Shown here one piece after another: positions 1-8,260 of a DNA stretch of 64,000 nucleotides. This DNA is from Phycisphaeraceae bacterium (lineage in GTDB: Bacteria > Planctomycetota > Phycisphaerae > Phycisphaerales > UBA1924): positions 489,661 to 553,660 of the forward strand of contig JAHBXD010000001.1 of assembly GCA_019636695.1 (NCBI GenBank), given 5' to 3'. The notes under the pieces were generated by a model. It did not search any database. It worked only from the letters and a program-made list of their open reading frames with translations, and was not told the origin of the DNA. The position numbers and the translations under genes are program-made. Position 1 is the first letter of the stretch, and each line of letters opens with the position of its first letter.

Positions 1-1040
1 AGAGTGTCAGCGCGGGCGATCTCTGCGCTGTCGTCGGGCTTGAGGGGGTCGATATCGGCGACACGATCGCCTCACCTGAGTCGCCGGTCGCCCTTCCCAC
101 GGTCACTGTTGATGAACCGACGATCTCCATGACCTTCCGCATCAACGACTCGCCATTCGCCGGTCAGGAAGGGCAGTTCGTAACCAGCCGCCAGATCCGC
201 GACCGCCTGATGCGTGAGCTTGAGCACAACGTCGCGTTGCGCGTCGAACCCGGCCGCACCAGCGACGAGTTCCTCGTCTCCGGTCGCGGCATCCTCCACC
301 TCGGCATTCTCCTGGAGAACATGCGCCGCGAGGGATACGAACTTTCCGTAGGTCGTCCGCAGGTCATTCTCAAGGAAATCAACGGCGAGCTTTGTGAGCC
401 TCTCGAGACACTCGTCGTCGACGTGCCCAACGAGGCAGTCGGTTCAGTGATGGAGGTCGTCGGCGCCCGCAAGGGTGAACTGAAGAAAATGGAAGCCCGC
501 GGCGACACGATCTCACACCTGGTTTTCGAAATCACGTCCAGGGCCTTGATCGGCTTGCGCGGCCGCCTGCTCACCGCAAGCCAGGGTGAAGCCATCGTCC
601 ATCACCGCTTCGATCGCTTTGTGCCGGTTGGCGGCGAGCGCCCCGAGCGCCAAAACGGCGTGCTGATCGCCCTCGAATCAGGACCAGTCACGGCCTACGC
701 CGTCGAACAGCTCGCCGATCGAGGCGTCATGTTCGTCATTCCGGGTGACAAGGTCTACTCCGGGCAGATCGTCGGAGAGCACAATCGCGATAACGACCTG
801 ACCGTCAACATCACGCGCCTGAAGCATTTGACCAACATCCGCGCTGCCAGCAAGGAAGCCACCGTCACCCTCAAAGCGCCTCGCCGACTTGGCCTTGAAG
901 CTGCTCTTGAATACATCGAAGACGACGAACTCGTCGAGCTCACCCCGACCAGCGTCCGTCTTCGCAAACGCCTCCTTGACGAATCCGCCCGCCGCAAGGC
1001 CGACCGTCAGGCTCGACAGGCGGCTGAGGATCGTGCCTGA
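1..1040 (+). CDS. typA: Ribosome-associated GTPase TypA/BipA, C-terminal part
   Basis: This is the 3' part of a TypA/BipA translational GTPase; the gene is open at the left edge (the reading frame enters at base 3) and its G domain lies outside the window. About 345 residues are visible. They start in the domain II beta-barrel (a stretch ending in GDTIAS), pass through the EF-G-like domain III containing SGRGILHLGILLENMRREG, domain V with a GxVMEVVGARKGEL segment, and end in the TypA-specific C-terminal domain with SGQIVGEHNRDNDLTVN, a hallmark of the family. The family binds the 70S ribosome and acts in stress growth and 50S assembly (family knowledge). The coding frame ends in TGA at 1038. 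A 10-bp stem-loop lies about 110 bp downstream. I am confident of the family. Confidence 0.96.
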   Translation, partial: SVSAGDLCAVVGLEGVDIGDTIASPESPVALPTVTVDEPTISMTFRINDSPFAGQEGQFVTSRQIRDRLMRELEHNVALRVEPGRTSDEFLVSGRGILHLGILLENMRREGYELSVGRPQVILKEINGELCEPLETLVVDVPNEAVGSVMEVVGARKGELKKMEARGDTISHLVFEITSRALIGLRGRLLTASQGEAIVHHRFDRFVPVGGERPERQNGVLIALESGPVTAYAVEQLADRGVMFVIPGDKVYSGQIVGEHNRDNDLTVNITRLKHLTNIRAASKEATVTLKAPRRLGLEAALEYIEDDELVELTPTSVRLRKRLLDESARRKADRQARQAAEDRA

Positions 1041-1146
1041 CCCCGGCCGACCCACCCGAACAGGGGGGGCGATTCCCAGGCTTCCGTTTGGCAACCCACG
1101 CAATCAATGCGAAGATGGTGCGTTAGAGCACATACACCGCCCGACA

Positions 1147-1170
1147 TCCCCTTGACAGTGGTCAAGGGGA
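1147..1170. other. Perfect 10-bp stem-loop between typA and a secreted protein gene
   Basis: The arms TCCCCTTGAC (1147-1156) and GTCAAGGGGA (1161-1170) are exactly complementary around the loop AGTG. No T-run follows on either side, so this is not a classical intrinsic terminator. The left arm and loop contain TTGACA (1152-1157), a perfect -35 hexamer, but no good -10 sits 16-18 bp downstream. It could be a weak terminator for typA, an operator, or an mRNA element in the leader of the next gene. Function is not known. Confidence 0.45.
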
Positions 1171-1201
1171 ATGCCGTGGTAGGTATTGAGGAGTGCATGC
1201 C

Positions 1202-1768
1202 ATGCGTCCAACGCTGAAGCGTTCAATTGCCGCCGCTAGTCTCGTCGCCGTACTGGGAATTGGCGCGGTCCTTCCCGCCGCCTCTGCGCAGCCGGAGCAG
1301 CCGCGTAGACCTGGCGATACCCCCAGGCAGCCGGTTCGACCCGGTGATGCGCCCCGCCAGCCGGTTCGGCCTGGAGATGCTCCGCGACAGCCCGGGGATC
1401 GTGGCGAAGCGATGATGTCAGTCCAAGCCGCTCAACGCCAGCTCGATCGAGCCGTGGACATGCTCGGTGAATCCCTGAAAGACGCCTCTCGCAAAGATGA
1501 GAGCCTCGCGGCAGTCGCCGGTGTGCAACGCGCAAGCGCCATGGCCCGGGTGGCGGCCTCCCGTGATATCGCACCGGACAAACTCGATCGTTTCCGCAGG
1601 GAATACATCGAGCTGTCGCGTCACGCGTTGGATCTGGAGCTGGCAATGCTCGACGGCAAAGCCGATCAGGTAAAAGCCGGATACGACAAAGTCGCCCGGC
1701 TACGTGATGATCTGATGGAGCGCTACGGCGAGGGCGAGCCGCGCCCGGGGCGTCCCGGCGGTCGCTGA
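1202..1768 (+). CDS. Small secreted protein with proline-rich tandem repeats
   Basis: A 188-residue protein that I do not recognise. It opens with a Sec-type signal peptide (basic MRPTLKR, a hydrophobic Ala/Val/Leu core, then ASAQ as the likely cleavage site). Next come three 10-residue repeats of the form RPGDxPRQPV, encoded by three 30-bp tandem repeats at roughly 1308-1395. The rest is predicted alpha-helical (about residues 65-175) with many Arg/Asp/Glu residues, ending in a Gly/Pro/Arg tail. The ATG at 1202 is preferred over the in-frame GTG at 1193 because GAGGAG (1188-1193) sits 8 nt upstream of it. The gene converges on mgtE, and the two share a strong terminator. Export is inferred from the signal peptide; function is unknown. 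Confidence 0.75.
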   Translation: MRPTLKRSIAAASLVAVLGIGAVLPAASAQPEQPRRPGDTPRQPVRPGDAPRQPVRPGDAPRQPGDRGEAMMSVQAAQRQLDRAVDMLGESLKDASRKDESLAAVAGVQRASAMARVAASRDIAPDKLDRFRREYIELSRHALDLELAMLDGKADQVKAGYDKVARLRDDLMERYGEGEPRPGRPGGR

Positions 1769-1797
1769 CCCTGAAATGACCGGTTAAATCTTTTATG

Positions 1798-1824
1798 GGG
1801 CCGTCATGACGACGGCCCTTTTTC
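1798..1824. terminator. Bidirectional intrinsic terminator between convergent genes
   Basis: A perfect 8-bp stem, GGGCCGTC (1798-1805) and GACGGCCC (1811-1818), encloses a 5-nt loop and is followed by five T residues on the plus strand. It sits just after the secreted repeat-protein gene. It overlaps the stop codon region of mgtE, which arrives on the other strand, so it can serve both genes. Confidence 0.85.
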
Positions 1825-3208
1825 ATAAGACCGTGCCGCGGAGGAGTATCGTCGCCACGCTGAAGTAGATGAAAATGCCCGAGACATCCATCAGCGTGGC
1901 GACCAGGGGCGATGAGATGGCCGCGGGATCGAGACGAATCGCGCGCAGGGCGAGGGGCAGCAGAGCGCCGATCAACACACCCCAGATAACAATTGCCACA
2001 ATGGCCGTGCCGATGGCGAATCCGATCTGTACAGCGTGTTCACTTCGTGCGAAGCCGATGTGATTGAGCACCTGCACCATCACCGTGGCGAGGACGCCGA
2101 GCATCGACCCGAGGCATAGCCCGGTGAGCAGTTCGCGTCGTGCGACACGAACCCAGTCGCTCGGAGACAGTTCTCGCAAGGCAATGGCACGGATCAGAAG
2201 GCTCGAAGCCTGCGTGCCGCTGTTCCCTCCGCAGGCGATGATCATGGGAATGAAAACGGCAAGAATGGCAGCCTGTGTCAGGGTCTCCTCGAATCGATGG
2301 AGCACCCCGACGGTGACGGCCTGTACGCAGAAAAGCACGGCCAGAGACGGGGCACGCTTCCGTAGCATTTTGAGGAACCCCGTATCCATATAGGGTTCAT
2401 CAAGAGCATCAACGCCGCCGAGTTTCTGGATGTCTTCGGTCGCTTCCTGTTCCGCGACATCTGCAACGTCGTCATGGGTGACGATGCCGAGCAGTACACC
2501 CGTTGAATCGACCACCGGCAGGGCCGAGCGGTCATACCGCCCCATGGCTCGGACGGCCTCTTCCTGATCGTCAGTGGCGCTGAGGCAGACATAGTGCGAA
2601 TCACACAACTCTGAAATCAGGCTTTCCGGTTCTGCAAACAGCAACTTCCGAAGGCGAACGTCATCAATCAGCCTCCCGCGTTCATCAATCACAAAAAGGT
2701 AGTTGATCGTTTCGGCGTCTCGACCATGTTTACGCAGATGCTCAAGTGCGCGGCTCACGGTCCAGTGCGGCAGCAATGAGACATAGTCGGAGGTCATCAG
2801 CCGGCCGACGCTGCCCTCGGGATAGTTGAGAATCCGCTGCGTCGCGATCCGGTTGTCAGGCGACATCGCGGCAAGCAGGCGCTGGGCGATCTCGGGCGGC
2901 AGTTCGTCAAGCACAGCGGCCCGGTCATCAACACCCATGGCATCCAGCACCCGCATCATGCGATCGGTGCCGAGGTGTTCGATAAGTTCTTCCTGATACT
3001 CCGCACTCAGTTCGGCAAAGACATCGCCGCATTGCTCACGCGGCAGCACGCGAAACGCCACAACGGCCTCGGTCGGTTCAAGCGATTCGAGCATCTCCGC
3101 GGCGTCGGCCGGATCCAGCGCACGGAGCGTTTCGCGCAGTTCGCGATAGTTCGCAGCGCGAATGGCTTCCTGCACTTCGGGTTGGAGCAGATCAACGGTC
3201 AGGCTCAT
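1823..3208 (-). CDS. mgtE: Magnesium transporter MgtE
   Basis: A 461-residue MgtE-family Mg2+ channel, the normal length for the family. The N-terminal helical MgtE_N domain covers about residues 15-130 (it includes LEPTEAVVAFRVLP and LPPEIAQRLLAAMSPD). A pair of CBS domains follows at about 135-255, with the typical junction EGSVGRLMTSDYVSL. The C-terminal membrane domain has five predicted helices (about 285-461) containing the family signature around PMIIACGGNSGTQASSLLIRA. In this family the cytosolic domains sense Mg2+ and gate the pore. GAGGA lies 8 nt before the ATG at 3208. argS begins 1.9 kb upstream on the same strand, and the 78-bp gap between the two genes shows no strong terminator. 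No Mg2+ riboswitch-like leader was seen. Confidence 0.96.
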   Translation of the reverse strand: MSLTVDLLQPEVQEAIRAANYRELRETLRALDPADAAEMLESLEPTEAVVAFRVLPREQCGDVFAELSAEYQEELIEHLGTDRMMRVLDAMGVDDRAAVLDELPPEIAQRLLAAMSPDNRIATQRILNYPEGSVGRLMTSDYVSLLPHWTVSRALEHLRKHGRDAETINYLFVIDERGRLIDDVRLRKLLFAEPESLISELCDSHYVCLSATDDQEEAVRAMGRYDRSALPVVDSTGVLLGIVTHDDVADVAEQEATEDIQKLGGVDALDEPYMDTGFLKMLRKRAPSLAVLFCVQAVTVGVLHRFEETLTQAAILAVFIPMIIACGGNSGTQASSLLIRAIALRELSPSDWVRVARRELLTGLCLGSMLGVLATVMVQVLNHIGFARSEHAVQIGFAIGTAIVAIVIWGVLIGALLPLALRAIRLDPAAISSPLVATLMDVSGIFIYFSVATILLRGTVL

Positions 3209-3286
3209 CCGCGATCCTCTTGCGGCAAGATACCTACGACTGTCGCCGCTCGGCGACGTATCTGCCTTTCGGGCAGATGTTCCAGA

Positions 3287-5143
3287 TTACATTCGTTCCA
3301 GCGTCGGGATTCCGAGCGTCGTCAGCCCGTCGGCCAGCACCCGGGCCGTGATATCGCACAGGCGTAGACGTCCGGCACGCGTTGCCCCTTCCGAGGCAAG
3401 CACCGGGCAGGCGTCAAAGAACGTGCTGAAAGCCGTCGCGAGTTCATACAACAGCCCGCACAGGCGGTGCGGTTCAAGATGTTTCGCCGCCGCTCGAACG
3501 GTCTCAGGATAACGCAGCAGCACCAGCGCCAAAGCGCGCTCGGCGGGGGCACTCGGCAGGATCGGCGCGTGCCGATCAAAGCCGATGCCGCGCTCCTGCG
3601 CCTTACGGAAAATCGATCGAATGCGGACCAGGGCGTACAGCAGATACGGCCCTGTGTTGCCCTCGAAACTCAGCATCCGGTCGAAACTGAACACATAGTC
3701 CTTGATTCGATCGTTGGAGAGGTCGGCATACTTGATCGCCGCGACACCCACCGCCCGGGCGATCGCCGCTACTTCATCCGCGGGCAGGTCGCGGCTCTTG
3801 GCGGCGACCACGTTCCCGGCACGCTCCATCGCTTCCGAGATCAGGTCTGCCAGTTTGACGTTCTCGCCCGAGCGCGTCTTGAAAGGGCGGTGGTCTTCAC
3901 CGAGCACCATGCCGTTGGCCGCATGCTCCAGACGCGACGGGGTCGAAGCGCCGGGTTTCGTCGCATATCCCGATCGCCGTGCTGCGCCGAAAACCTGGGC
4001 GAAATGCAGGCTCTGGCGTGAATCGACGCAATAAATCACCCGGTCGGCCCCGAACTGCTGTACGCGGCGGCGAATCGCCGCCATGTCTGTCGTGGCGTAG
4101 AGAAATCCACCGTCACTTTTCTTAATCAGGCATGGCTGGTCAAGCCCCTCAACCTTAACCACCAACGCCCCTTCCGACATTTCCGCGACCCCACGGGAAA
4201 CCAGGTCCTCCGCGATCCCCGCCAACTCCGCGGCATAACTGCTTTCGCCCGCGGCGTCTTCGGCCGAAAGCCTGACCCCGAGCTGCTCGCTCACCTTAAG
4301 GCACTCGGCCATGGTGATGTCGGCGATCGACCGCCAGATGCGAACCGTGGCAGGTTCCTGCCTCTGGAGGCGAAGCAACGTCTGCTTGGCATCGGCCAGG
4401 GCTTCTTCGGCTCCGGTGACCTGAGCTTCTAACTCGGCTTCCGCTTTCGGCCCCATGCGCCAACGACGTGCCGCGGCAAGTCCGCGGGTGTCGGCCGTGC
4501 AGTCGCGTTGAGCTTCCTTATAAAGACGATCCAGATCGTCGAGTGTTACGGCATCCAGTCGCATCCGCCCGGAATCAACCTCCTCCTGAAGTTTGTGCGT
4601 CACCATCGCGATCGGCAGGCCCCAATCGCCCACGTGGTTCTGCCTGATCGTTCGATTGCCTAAACGCTCGAATATCCGCGCCAGCGCATCGCCGATGATC
4701 ATGGAACGCAGATGGCCGACGTGCATTTGTTTGGCGAGGTTCACGCCGCACAGATCGACCACGACTGTCTCCGGCTCGCCTTCGCATACCAGCCCGAGCG
4801 CAGGCGTGTCAAACGCAGCCAGCAACTCGCCGATGGCCTCCGGTCGCAGGCGGATGTTGATGAACCCCGGACCTGCGATGTCCGCATCCGTGAGCGGTTC
4901 GATGATCGGCACGGGTTCGAGCGCGCGCAGAATTTTGCTCGCAACCGTACGCGGTGGTTCCCCCAGACGTTTGGCCAGCGGCATGGCCGCGTTGCACTGA
5001 AAATCGCCGAGTTCCGGACGCTTGTTCGGCGCGATCATGGCATCCGCCGCACCGGCGTTGTCACCCAGCGCCTGCGCGATGGCGCGTCCGAACGCGTTGG
5101 TGAGAATTACGACAGGGTCAAACTCGGTCGTCTGGGCGCTCAT
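3287..5143 (-). CDS. argS: Arginyl-tRNA synthetase
   Basis: A 618-residue class I synthetase that charges tRNA-Arg. The N-terminal Arg-specific domain (about residues 5-95) is followed by the catalytic Rossmann fold with the HIGH-type signature HVGHLRS and the preceding VDLCGVNLAKQMH. A GLPIAMVTHKLQEE segment, the KSDGGFLYATTDMAAI block and a C-terminal DALR anticodon-binding domain follow, ending in GIPTLERM as in other ArgRS. An insertion around residues 200-285 (TRGLAAARRWRMG onward) is normal for some bacterial ArgRS. There is no canonical KMSKS, which is usual for this enzyme. The ATG at 5143 has no SD, but a TACACT -10-like hexamer lies only 8 nt upstream, so the mRNA may be leaderless. 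Confidence 0.97.
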   Translation of the reverse strand: MSAQTTEFDPVVILTNAFGRAIAQALGDNAGAADAMIAPNKRPELGDFQCNAAMPLAKRLGEPPRTVASKILRALEPVPIIEPLTDADIAGPGFINIRLRPEAIGELLAAFDTPALGLVCEGEPETVVVDLCGVNLAKQMHVGHLRSMIIGDALARIFERLGNRTIRQNHVGDWGLPIAMVTHKLQEEVDSGRMRLDAVTLDDLDRLYKEAQRDCTADTRGLAAARRWRMGPKAEAELEAQVTGAEEALADAKQTLLRLQRQEPATVRIWRSIADITMAECLKVSEQLGVRLSAEDAAGESSYAAELAGIAEDLVSRGVAEMSEGALVVKVEGLDQPCLIKKSDGGFLYATTDMAAIRRRVQQFGADRVIYCVDSRQSLHFAQVFGAARRSGYATKPGASTPSRLEHAANGMVLGEDHRPFKTRSGENVKLADLISEAMERAGNVVAAKSRDLPADEVAAIARAVGVAAIKYADLSNDRIKDYVFSFDRMLSFEGNTGPYLLYALVRIRSIFRKAQERGIGFDRHAPILPSAPAERALALVLLRYPETVRAAAKHLEPHRLCGLLYELATAFSTFFDACPVLASEGATRAGRLRLCDITARVLADGLTTLGIPTLERM

Positions 5144-5151
5144 GGATACCG

Positions 5152-5179
5152 AGTGTAGGAAACCCGAGTGACCCGTCAG
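5152..5179 (-). promoter_or_regulatory. Probable argS promoter (leaderless type)
   Basis: On the minus strand TACACT (5157-5152) lies 8 nt before the argS ATG. CTGACG (5179-5174) sits 16 bp upstream of it and matches four positions of the -35 consensus. Transcription would start at or within a few bases of the start codon. The -35 overlaps the stop codon of the upstream lipoprotein gene, so argS appears to have its own promoter. Confidence 0.5.
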
Positions 5180-6123
5180 CGGCCGTGGGCCTCAGGTTCT
5201 ATGCACCAGCGGTCCAGCACCTGTACCATCGTCGATCGAACCAGGATCAACGCGGTGCTCGGCATCAGGCCCAAGGAGTCCTCGAGAATCGCCACCCGGC
5301 CGTTCTGCACAGCCGGAATGGGCAATCTTCCAAGCATACCCAGGCGGGCAAGGGCCTCGTTCCCGAGCACAATGCCCTCTCTCGATCCGTCCGAACGAGG
5401 CGCAAAAACCATGATCGCCTCGGGGGCAAGCGCGAGAATGTCCTCTGCGTCGAGCGTCATGAAGGCCGAGCCGGTGTCAGGCGCAGGGTTTGCGCCGAGA
5501 CGGAGCATCAGATCGTAGTGAAATGATCCCGGGCCGAGCACCCCAGGCGACTCCAAACCCACCAAAAGCAGCACCGGGCCGAGATTCGCATACACCTCGC
5601 GGGCCGAAGGGAATGCCGCCAGTTCAGCGGCCAGATCGACACGCTCAGGCGCAAACCGTTGTGCGAGCATCCGGGTCGCCGCGACAACTTCGTCGAAGGC
5701 CAGCATGGACAGATCGATCAATTCCCAACCCTCACGGCGAGCCATCATCACCAGTCGTTCAGGCGGCGGCCTTGCGCCCCATTGCGTAATAACCACAGTC
5801 GGCCGCACGCTGAGGAGCACTTCGTAGTCGATACCCGTCTGGTCGCCGCAGGCGAGGAGCTTTGCATCAAGCACCATGTCGCGGGCATGTCTTCCGACGA
5901 TGAAATGCTCAAGCCCGAGGTCACGAAGAATGATCGCGACCGCGGGGCTGAGCGCAACAATCCGCAATTCTCCGGCCGATGCCGGTTCCTCCGGCGACCG
6001 GGAACACCCCGGAATGCCCGCAATGGCCGCCGCGAGCGCGGCGAGCCATGCCAGAATACATCGTGTACACGACTGGGGGTGCGTGCGGTTCGCGGCAGGA
6101 TGTCGCGGATGGGCAGAATGCAT
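5176..6123 (-). CDS. Periplasmic-binding lipoprotein, BtuF/FecB-like
   Basis: A 315-residue substrate-binding protein of the class III (helical-backbone) type used for cobalamin, haem or ferric siderophores. From the chosen ATG at 6123 there is a hydrophilic leader, a hydrophobic stretch LAWLAALAAAIAG and a lipobox IPGC, so it should be a lipid-anchored lipoprotein. The binding domain begins with RIVALSPAVAIILRDLGL and continues with the conserved block GIDYEVLLSVRPTVVITQWG. A second in-frame ATG at 6180 would add 19 residues, which is unusually long for a lipoprotein signal; the candidate promoter would allow either. No permease or ATPase partner is next to it, so the ligand is unknown. It sits directly downstream of the SecA-like gene and upstream of argS. 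Confidence 0.82.
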   Translation of the reverse strand: MHSAHPRHPAANRTHPQSCTRCILAWLAALAAAIAGIPGCSRSPEEPASAGELRIVALSPAVAIILRDLGLEHFIVGRHARDMVLDAKLLACGDQTGIDYEVLLSVRPTVVITQWGARPPPERLVMMARREGWELIDLSMLAFDEVVAATRMLAQRFAPERVDLAAELAAFPSAREVYANLGPVLLLVGLESPGVLGPGSFHYDLMLRLGANPAPDTGSAFMTLDAEDILALAPEAIMVFAPRSDGSREGIVLGNEALARLGMLGRLPIPAVQNGRVAILEDSLGLMPSTALILVRSTMVQVLDRWCIEPEAHGR

Positions 6124-6199
6124 GGGTACGAGAAACGACCCTCTCGGGGTCGGCGTCGCAGGGTGCGGCAGGCGTCGCATCGAACACACGTCGTGGATA

Positions 6200-6228
6200 A
6201 GACTATTGCCCTGGGAGGTTTTTGTCGA
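6200..6228 (-). promoter_or_regulatory. Promoter of the BtuF-like lipoprotein gene
   Basis: On the minus strand TCGACA (6228-6223) and TAGTCT (6205-6200) are separated by exactly 17 bp, a good sigma-70-type arrangement. It lies inside the last codons of the secA-like gene and points at the lipoprotein gene. This suggests that gene is expressed separately from the cassette upstream. Confidence 0.5.
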
Positions 6229-8194
6229 TCCAGTCATCCTGGCGCAATACGCTTGCGCGACTTCGACGTGCTCTGGCTTCGGCACGGCGCTGCGCGAGCC
6301 TGAGTGCCAGCCTTGCGCCGGATCGCCACACAATCTCGCCGTCGCGGGCACACCGTCTGAGCAGCGTTACGGCCCAGGGAATGTATTGGCGGGGCAGTTC
6401 ATCGTCGAGGCTGGCATAGATCTGCGCGGTGCCCGGATCGCCCTGCCGGCCGCTTCGACCGATGAATTGTCGATCGATGCGTTTGGCCGTGTGCATCTCC
6501 GTCAGGATGACCGCCAGCCCGCCCGCGCCTCGTGCCTGTGGGTCAAGCTTGATGTCCGTTCCACGACCGGCCATGTTGGTCGCGACCGTAATCGCACCCG
6601 CAGCGCCGGCATCGAGGACAAGCTCGGCTTCTTCCGCATCGTGAAGAGCGTTGAGAACGCGGTGCTCAAGTCCGCGAGCAGCCAGGCGGCTGCTCAGGTG
6701 CTCGCTTGCTTCGATCGAGGGTGTCCCCGCGAGGACGGGGCGGTTCGCGGCGTGCAGCCGCTCGATTTCATCCAGCACGGCGGTCCAGCGATCTTGCCCG
6801 TGCAGGAAGACGCGCGTTGGAAGTTGCTTCCGGATCATCGGGCGATGCGTAGGGATGCGTGTGACCGGGCGGGCGTAGACCTGCTCCATCTCCCGTGTCG
6901 CGTCGGCGGCGGTGCCCGTCATGCCGCAGAGGAACGGATAGGAGCGAAAAAACCGCTGGAAACTCATCCGAGCCAGTGTTTCGCGATCGGCAGTGACATC
7001 CACGCCTTCCTTCGCTTCGACCGCCTGATGCAGGCCGTGCTCCCACGTGCGATCAGCCAGAAATCGCCCTGTATATTCATCGACGATCACCACGCGCCCG
7101 TCTACCACTTCATACTGCTTGCCCCGCAGGTAACAGTGCTTGGCCACCAGCGCCTGTCGCACAAGTTCTTCCGCCCGCCGAACGGTTTTCCAGATCGGGT
7201 GATCGAGTTGATGCCACATCCCCGCGGCGAGGTGACGCCCGCGCCGTTTCAACTCGCTCGTGCGACGGAGCGCATCGATGCTGTAATCAGGCCCTTCGTC
7301 AAGCTTCGAAGCGATGAATGCCGCCTGACGATACACATCGGCCATGTCATCCGTGCGCCGCGGTTGAGCGATGATCAGCGGCACCACCCCTTCGTCGATC
7401 AGCACCGCGTCGGCCTCATCGACCAGCGCAGCGCGCAGGCCGGGAATCAGCGGCCCTGCTCCCGACGCCAGCGCCTCTTCCCCGAGCCGGCTGAGAAACG
7501 CACGACCCATCCACGCCGAGCCGAGCGGCCCGATCCGAAGCTGGTCACGCAGATAATCCGCCGTGATCTGCTTCGGTGTTCCGTAGACGATCGAGCGGGC
7601 ATATACCTGGAACCGGTCTCCCGGGCTCATTTCCTGCTGAATCGCCCCGACAGTGCATCCGCACCGGGCGTAAATTGCGCCGCGACTGTGGGCGTCGCGC
7701 CGGGCAAGATAATCATTGACCGTAAAAATGTGCAGAGAACGATGCTTCCACGCCAGAAGAGGCGCCGCGATCGAGCCGGTCAGTGTCTTGCCCTCACCCG
7801 TGAGCATTTCGACGATCCGGCCGTGATACAGCCCAAGCGCCGCCGCCAACTGCACGACATACGCCTCTTCCCCGGTCTCCCGCCGGGCTACCTCGCGCAC
7901 GAGCGCCAGGCCGCGACGCACGACGTCAGTCGTCACATCGCGCCTGATGAACCGCTCGCGCACCAGCCGCACCTGTTCGTCAAGGGCGGCCTCGGAATGA
8001 GCGCGAATAGATGCCGCCATCGCATCGATCTGCCGTGCTTCGCGCAAGAGAACACGAAGCGCTGTCCGCTGATGACGGATCTTCAACTGCACCCACGCCG
8101 TCAGGCGGTCAAGGCCCGTGAGCGTGCGCGGCCGTCGCCTTCGGCTCATCGCCGAGGCGTACAACGCCGAATATCGCGTCAGTGCCTGTGACAT
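6203..8194 (-). CDS. Shortened SecA-like DEAD motor ATPase
   Basis: A 663-residue paralogue of the preprotein translocase ATPase SecA; ordinary SecA has about 830-1000 residues. The motor motifs are all present: Walker A MLTGEGKT (residues 130-137), FTVNDYLARRD, Walker B DEAD (259-262) followed by AVLIDEGVVPLII, VDEYTGR (371-377), GMTGTA (424-429), ATNMAGRGTDIKL (538-550) and GRSGRQGDPG (579-588). The preprotein cross-linking part is short, and after the second nucleotide-binding domain only about 60 residues remain, ending in an Arg-rich helix. The helical wing, most of the scaffold and the SecB-binding zinc tail are therefore missing. An SD (GAGGAAG) precedes the ATG at 8194. It is the last gene of a cassette with three HlyD-type genes, so a dedicated export role is inferred. 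It is not the housekeeping secA. Confidence 0.88.
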   Translation of the reverse strand: MSQALTRYSALYASAMSRRRRPRTLTGLDRLTAWVQLKIRHQRTALRVLLREARQIDAMAASIRAHSEAALDEQVRLVRERFIRRDVTTDVVRRGLALVREVARRETGEEAYVVQLAAALGLYHGRIVEMLTGEGKTLTGSIAAPLLAWKHRSLHIFTVNDYLARRDAHSRGAIYARCGCTVGAIQQEMSPGDRFQVYARSIVYGTPKQITADYLRDQLRIGPLGSAWMGRAFLSRLGEEALASGAGPLIPGLRAALVDEADAVLIDEGVVPLIIAQPRRTDDMADVYRQAAFIASKLDEGPDYSIDALRRTSELKRRGRHLAAGMWHQLDHPIWKTVRRAEELVRQALVAKHCYLRGKQYEVVDGRVVIVDEYTGRFLADRTWEHGLHQAVEAKEGVDVTADRETLARMSFQRFFRSYPFLCGMTGTAADATREMEQVYARPVTRIPTHRPMIRKQLPTRVFLHGQDRWTAVLDEIERLHAANRPVLAGTPSIEASEHLSSRLAARGLEHRVLNALHDAEEAELVLDAGAAGAITVATNMAGRGTDIKLDPQARGAGGLAVILTEMHTAKRIDRQFIGRSGRQGDPGTAQIYASLDDELPRQYIPWAVTLLRRCARDGEIVWRSGARLALRLAQRRAEARARRSRASVLRQDDWIDKNLPGQ

Positions 8195-8260
8195 CCTGCT
8201 TCCTCAACATCCCTTCCAGCGTAACTCCCGACGCCGTTGTCGCGGCAAACAGATCGATGA

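Noticed and set aside
3209-3286. A Mg2+ riboswitch or leader before mgtE
   Set aside because: The space upstream is only 78 bp and shows no extended paired structure.
5876-8191. A very long open frame on the plus strand opposite the SecA-like gene
   Set aside because: It is fully antisense to a protein with complete SecA motifs, has no SD or recognisable domain, and such shadows are common in GC-rich coding DNA.
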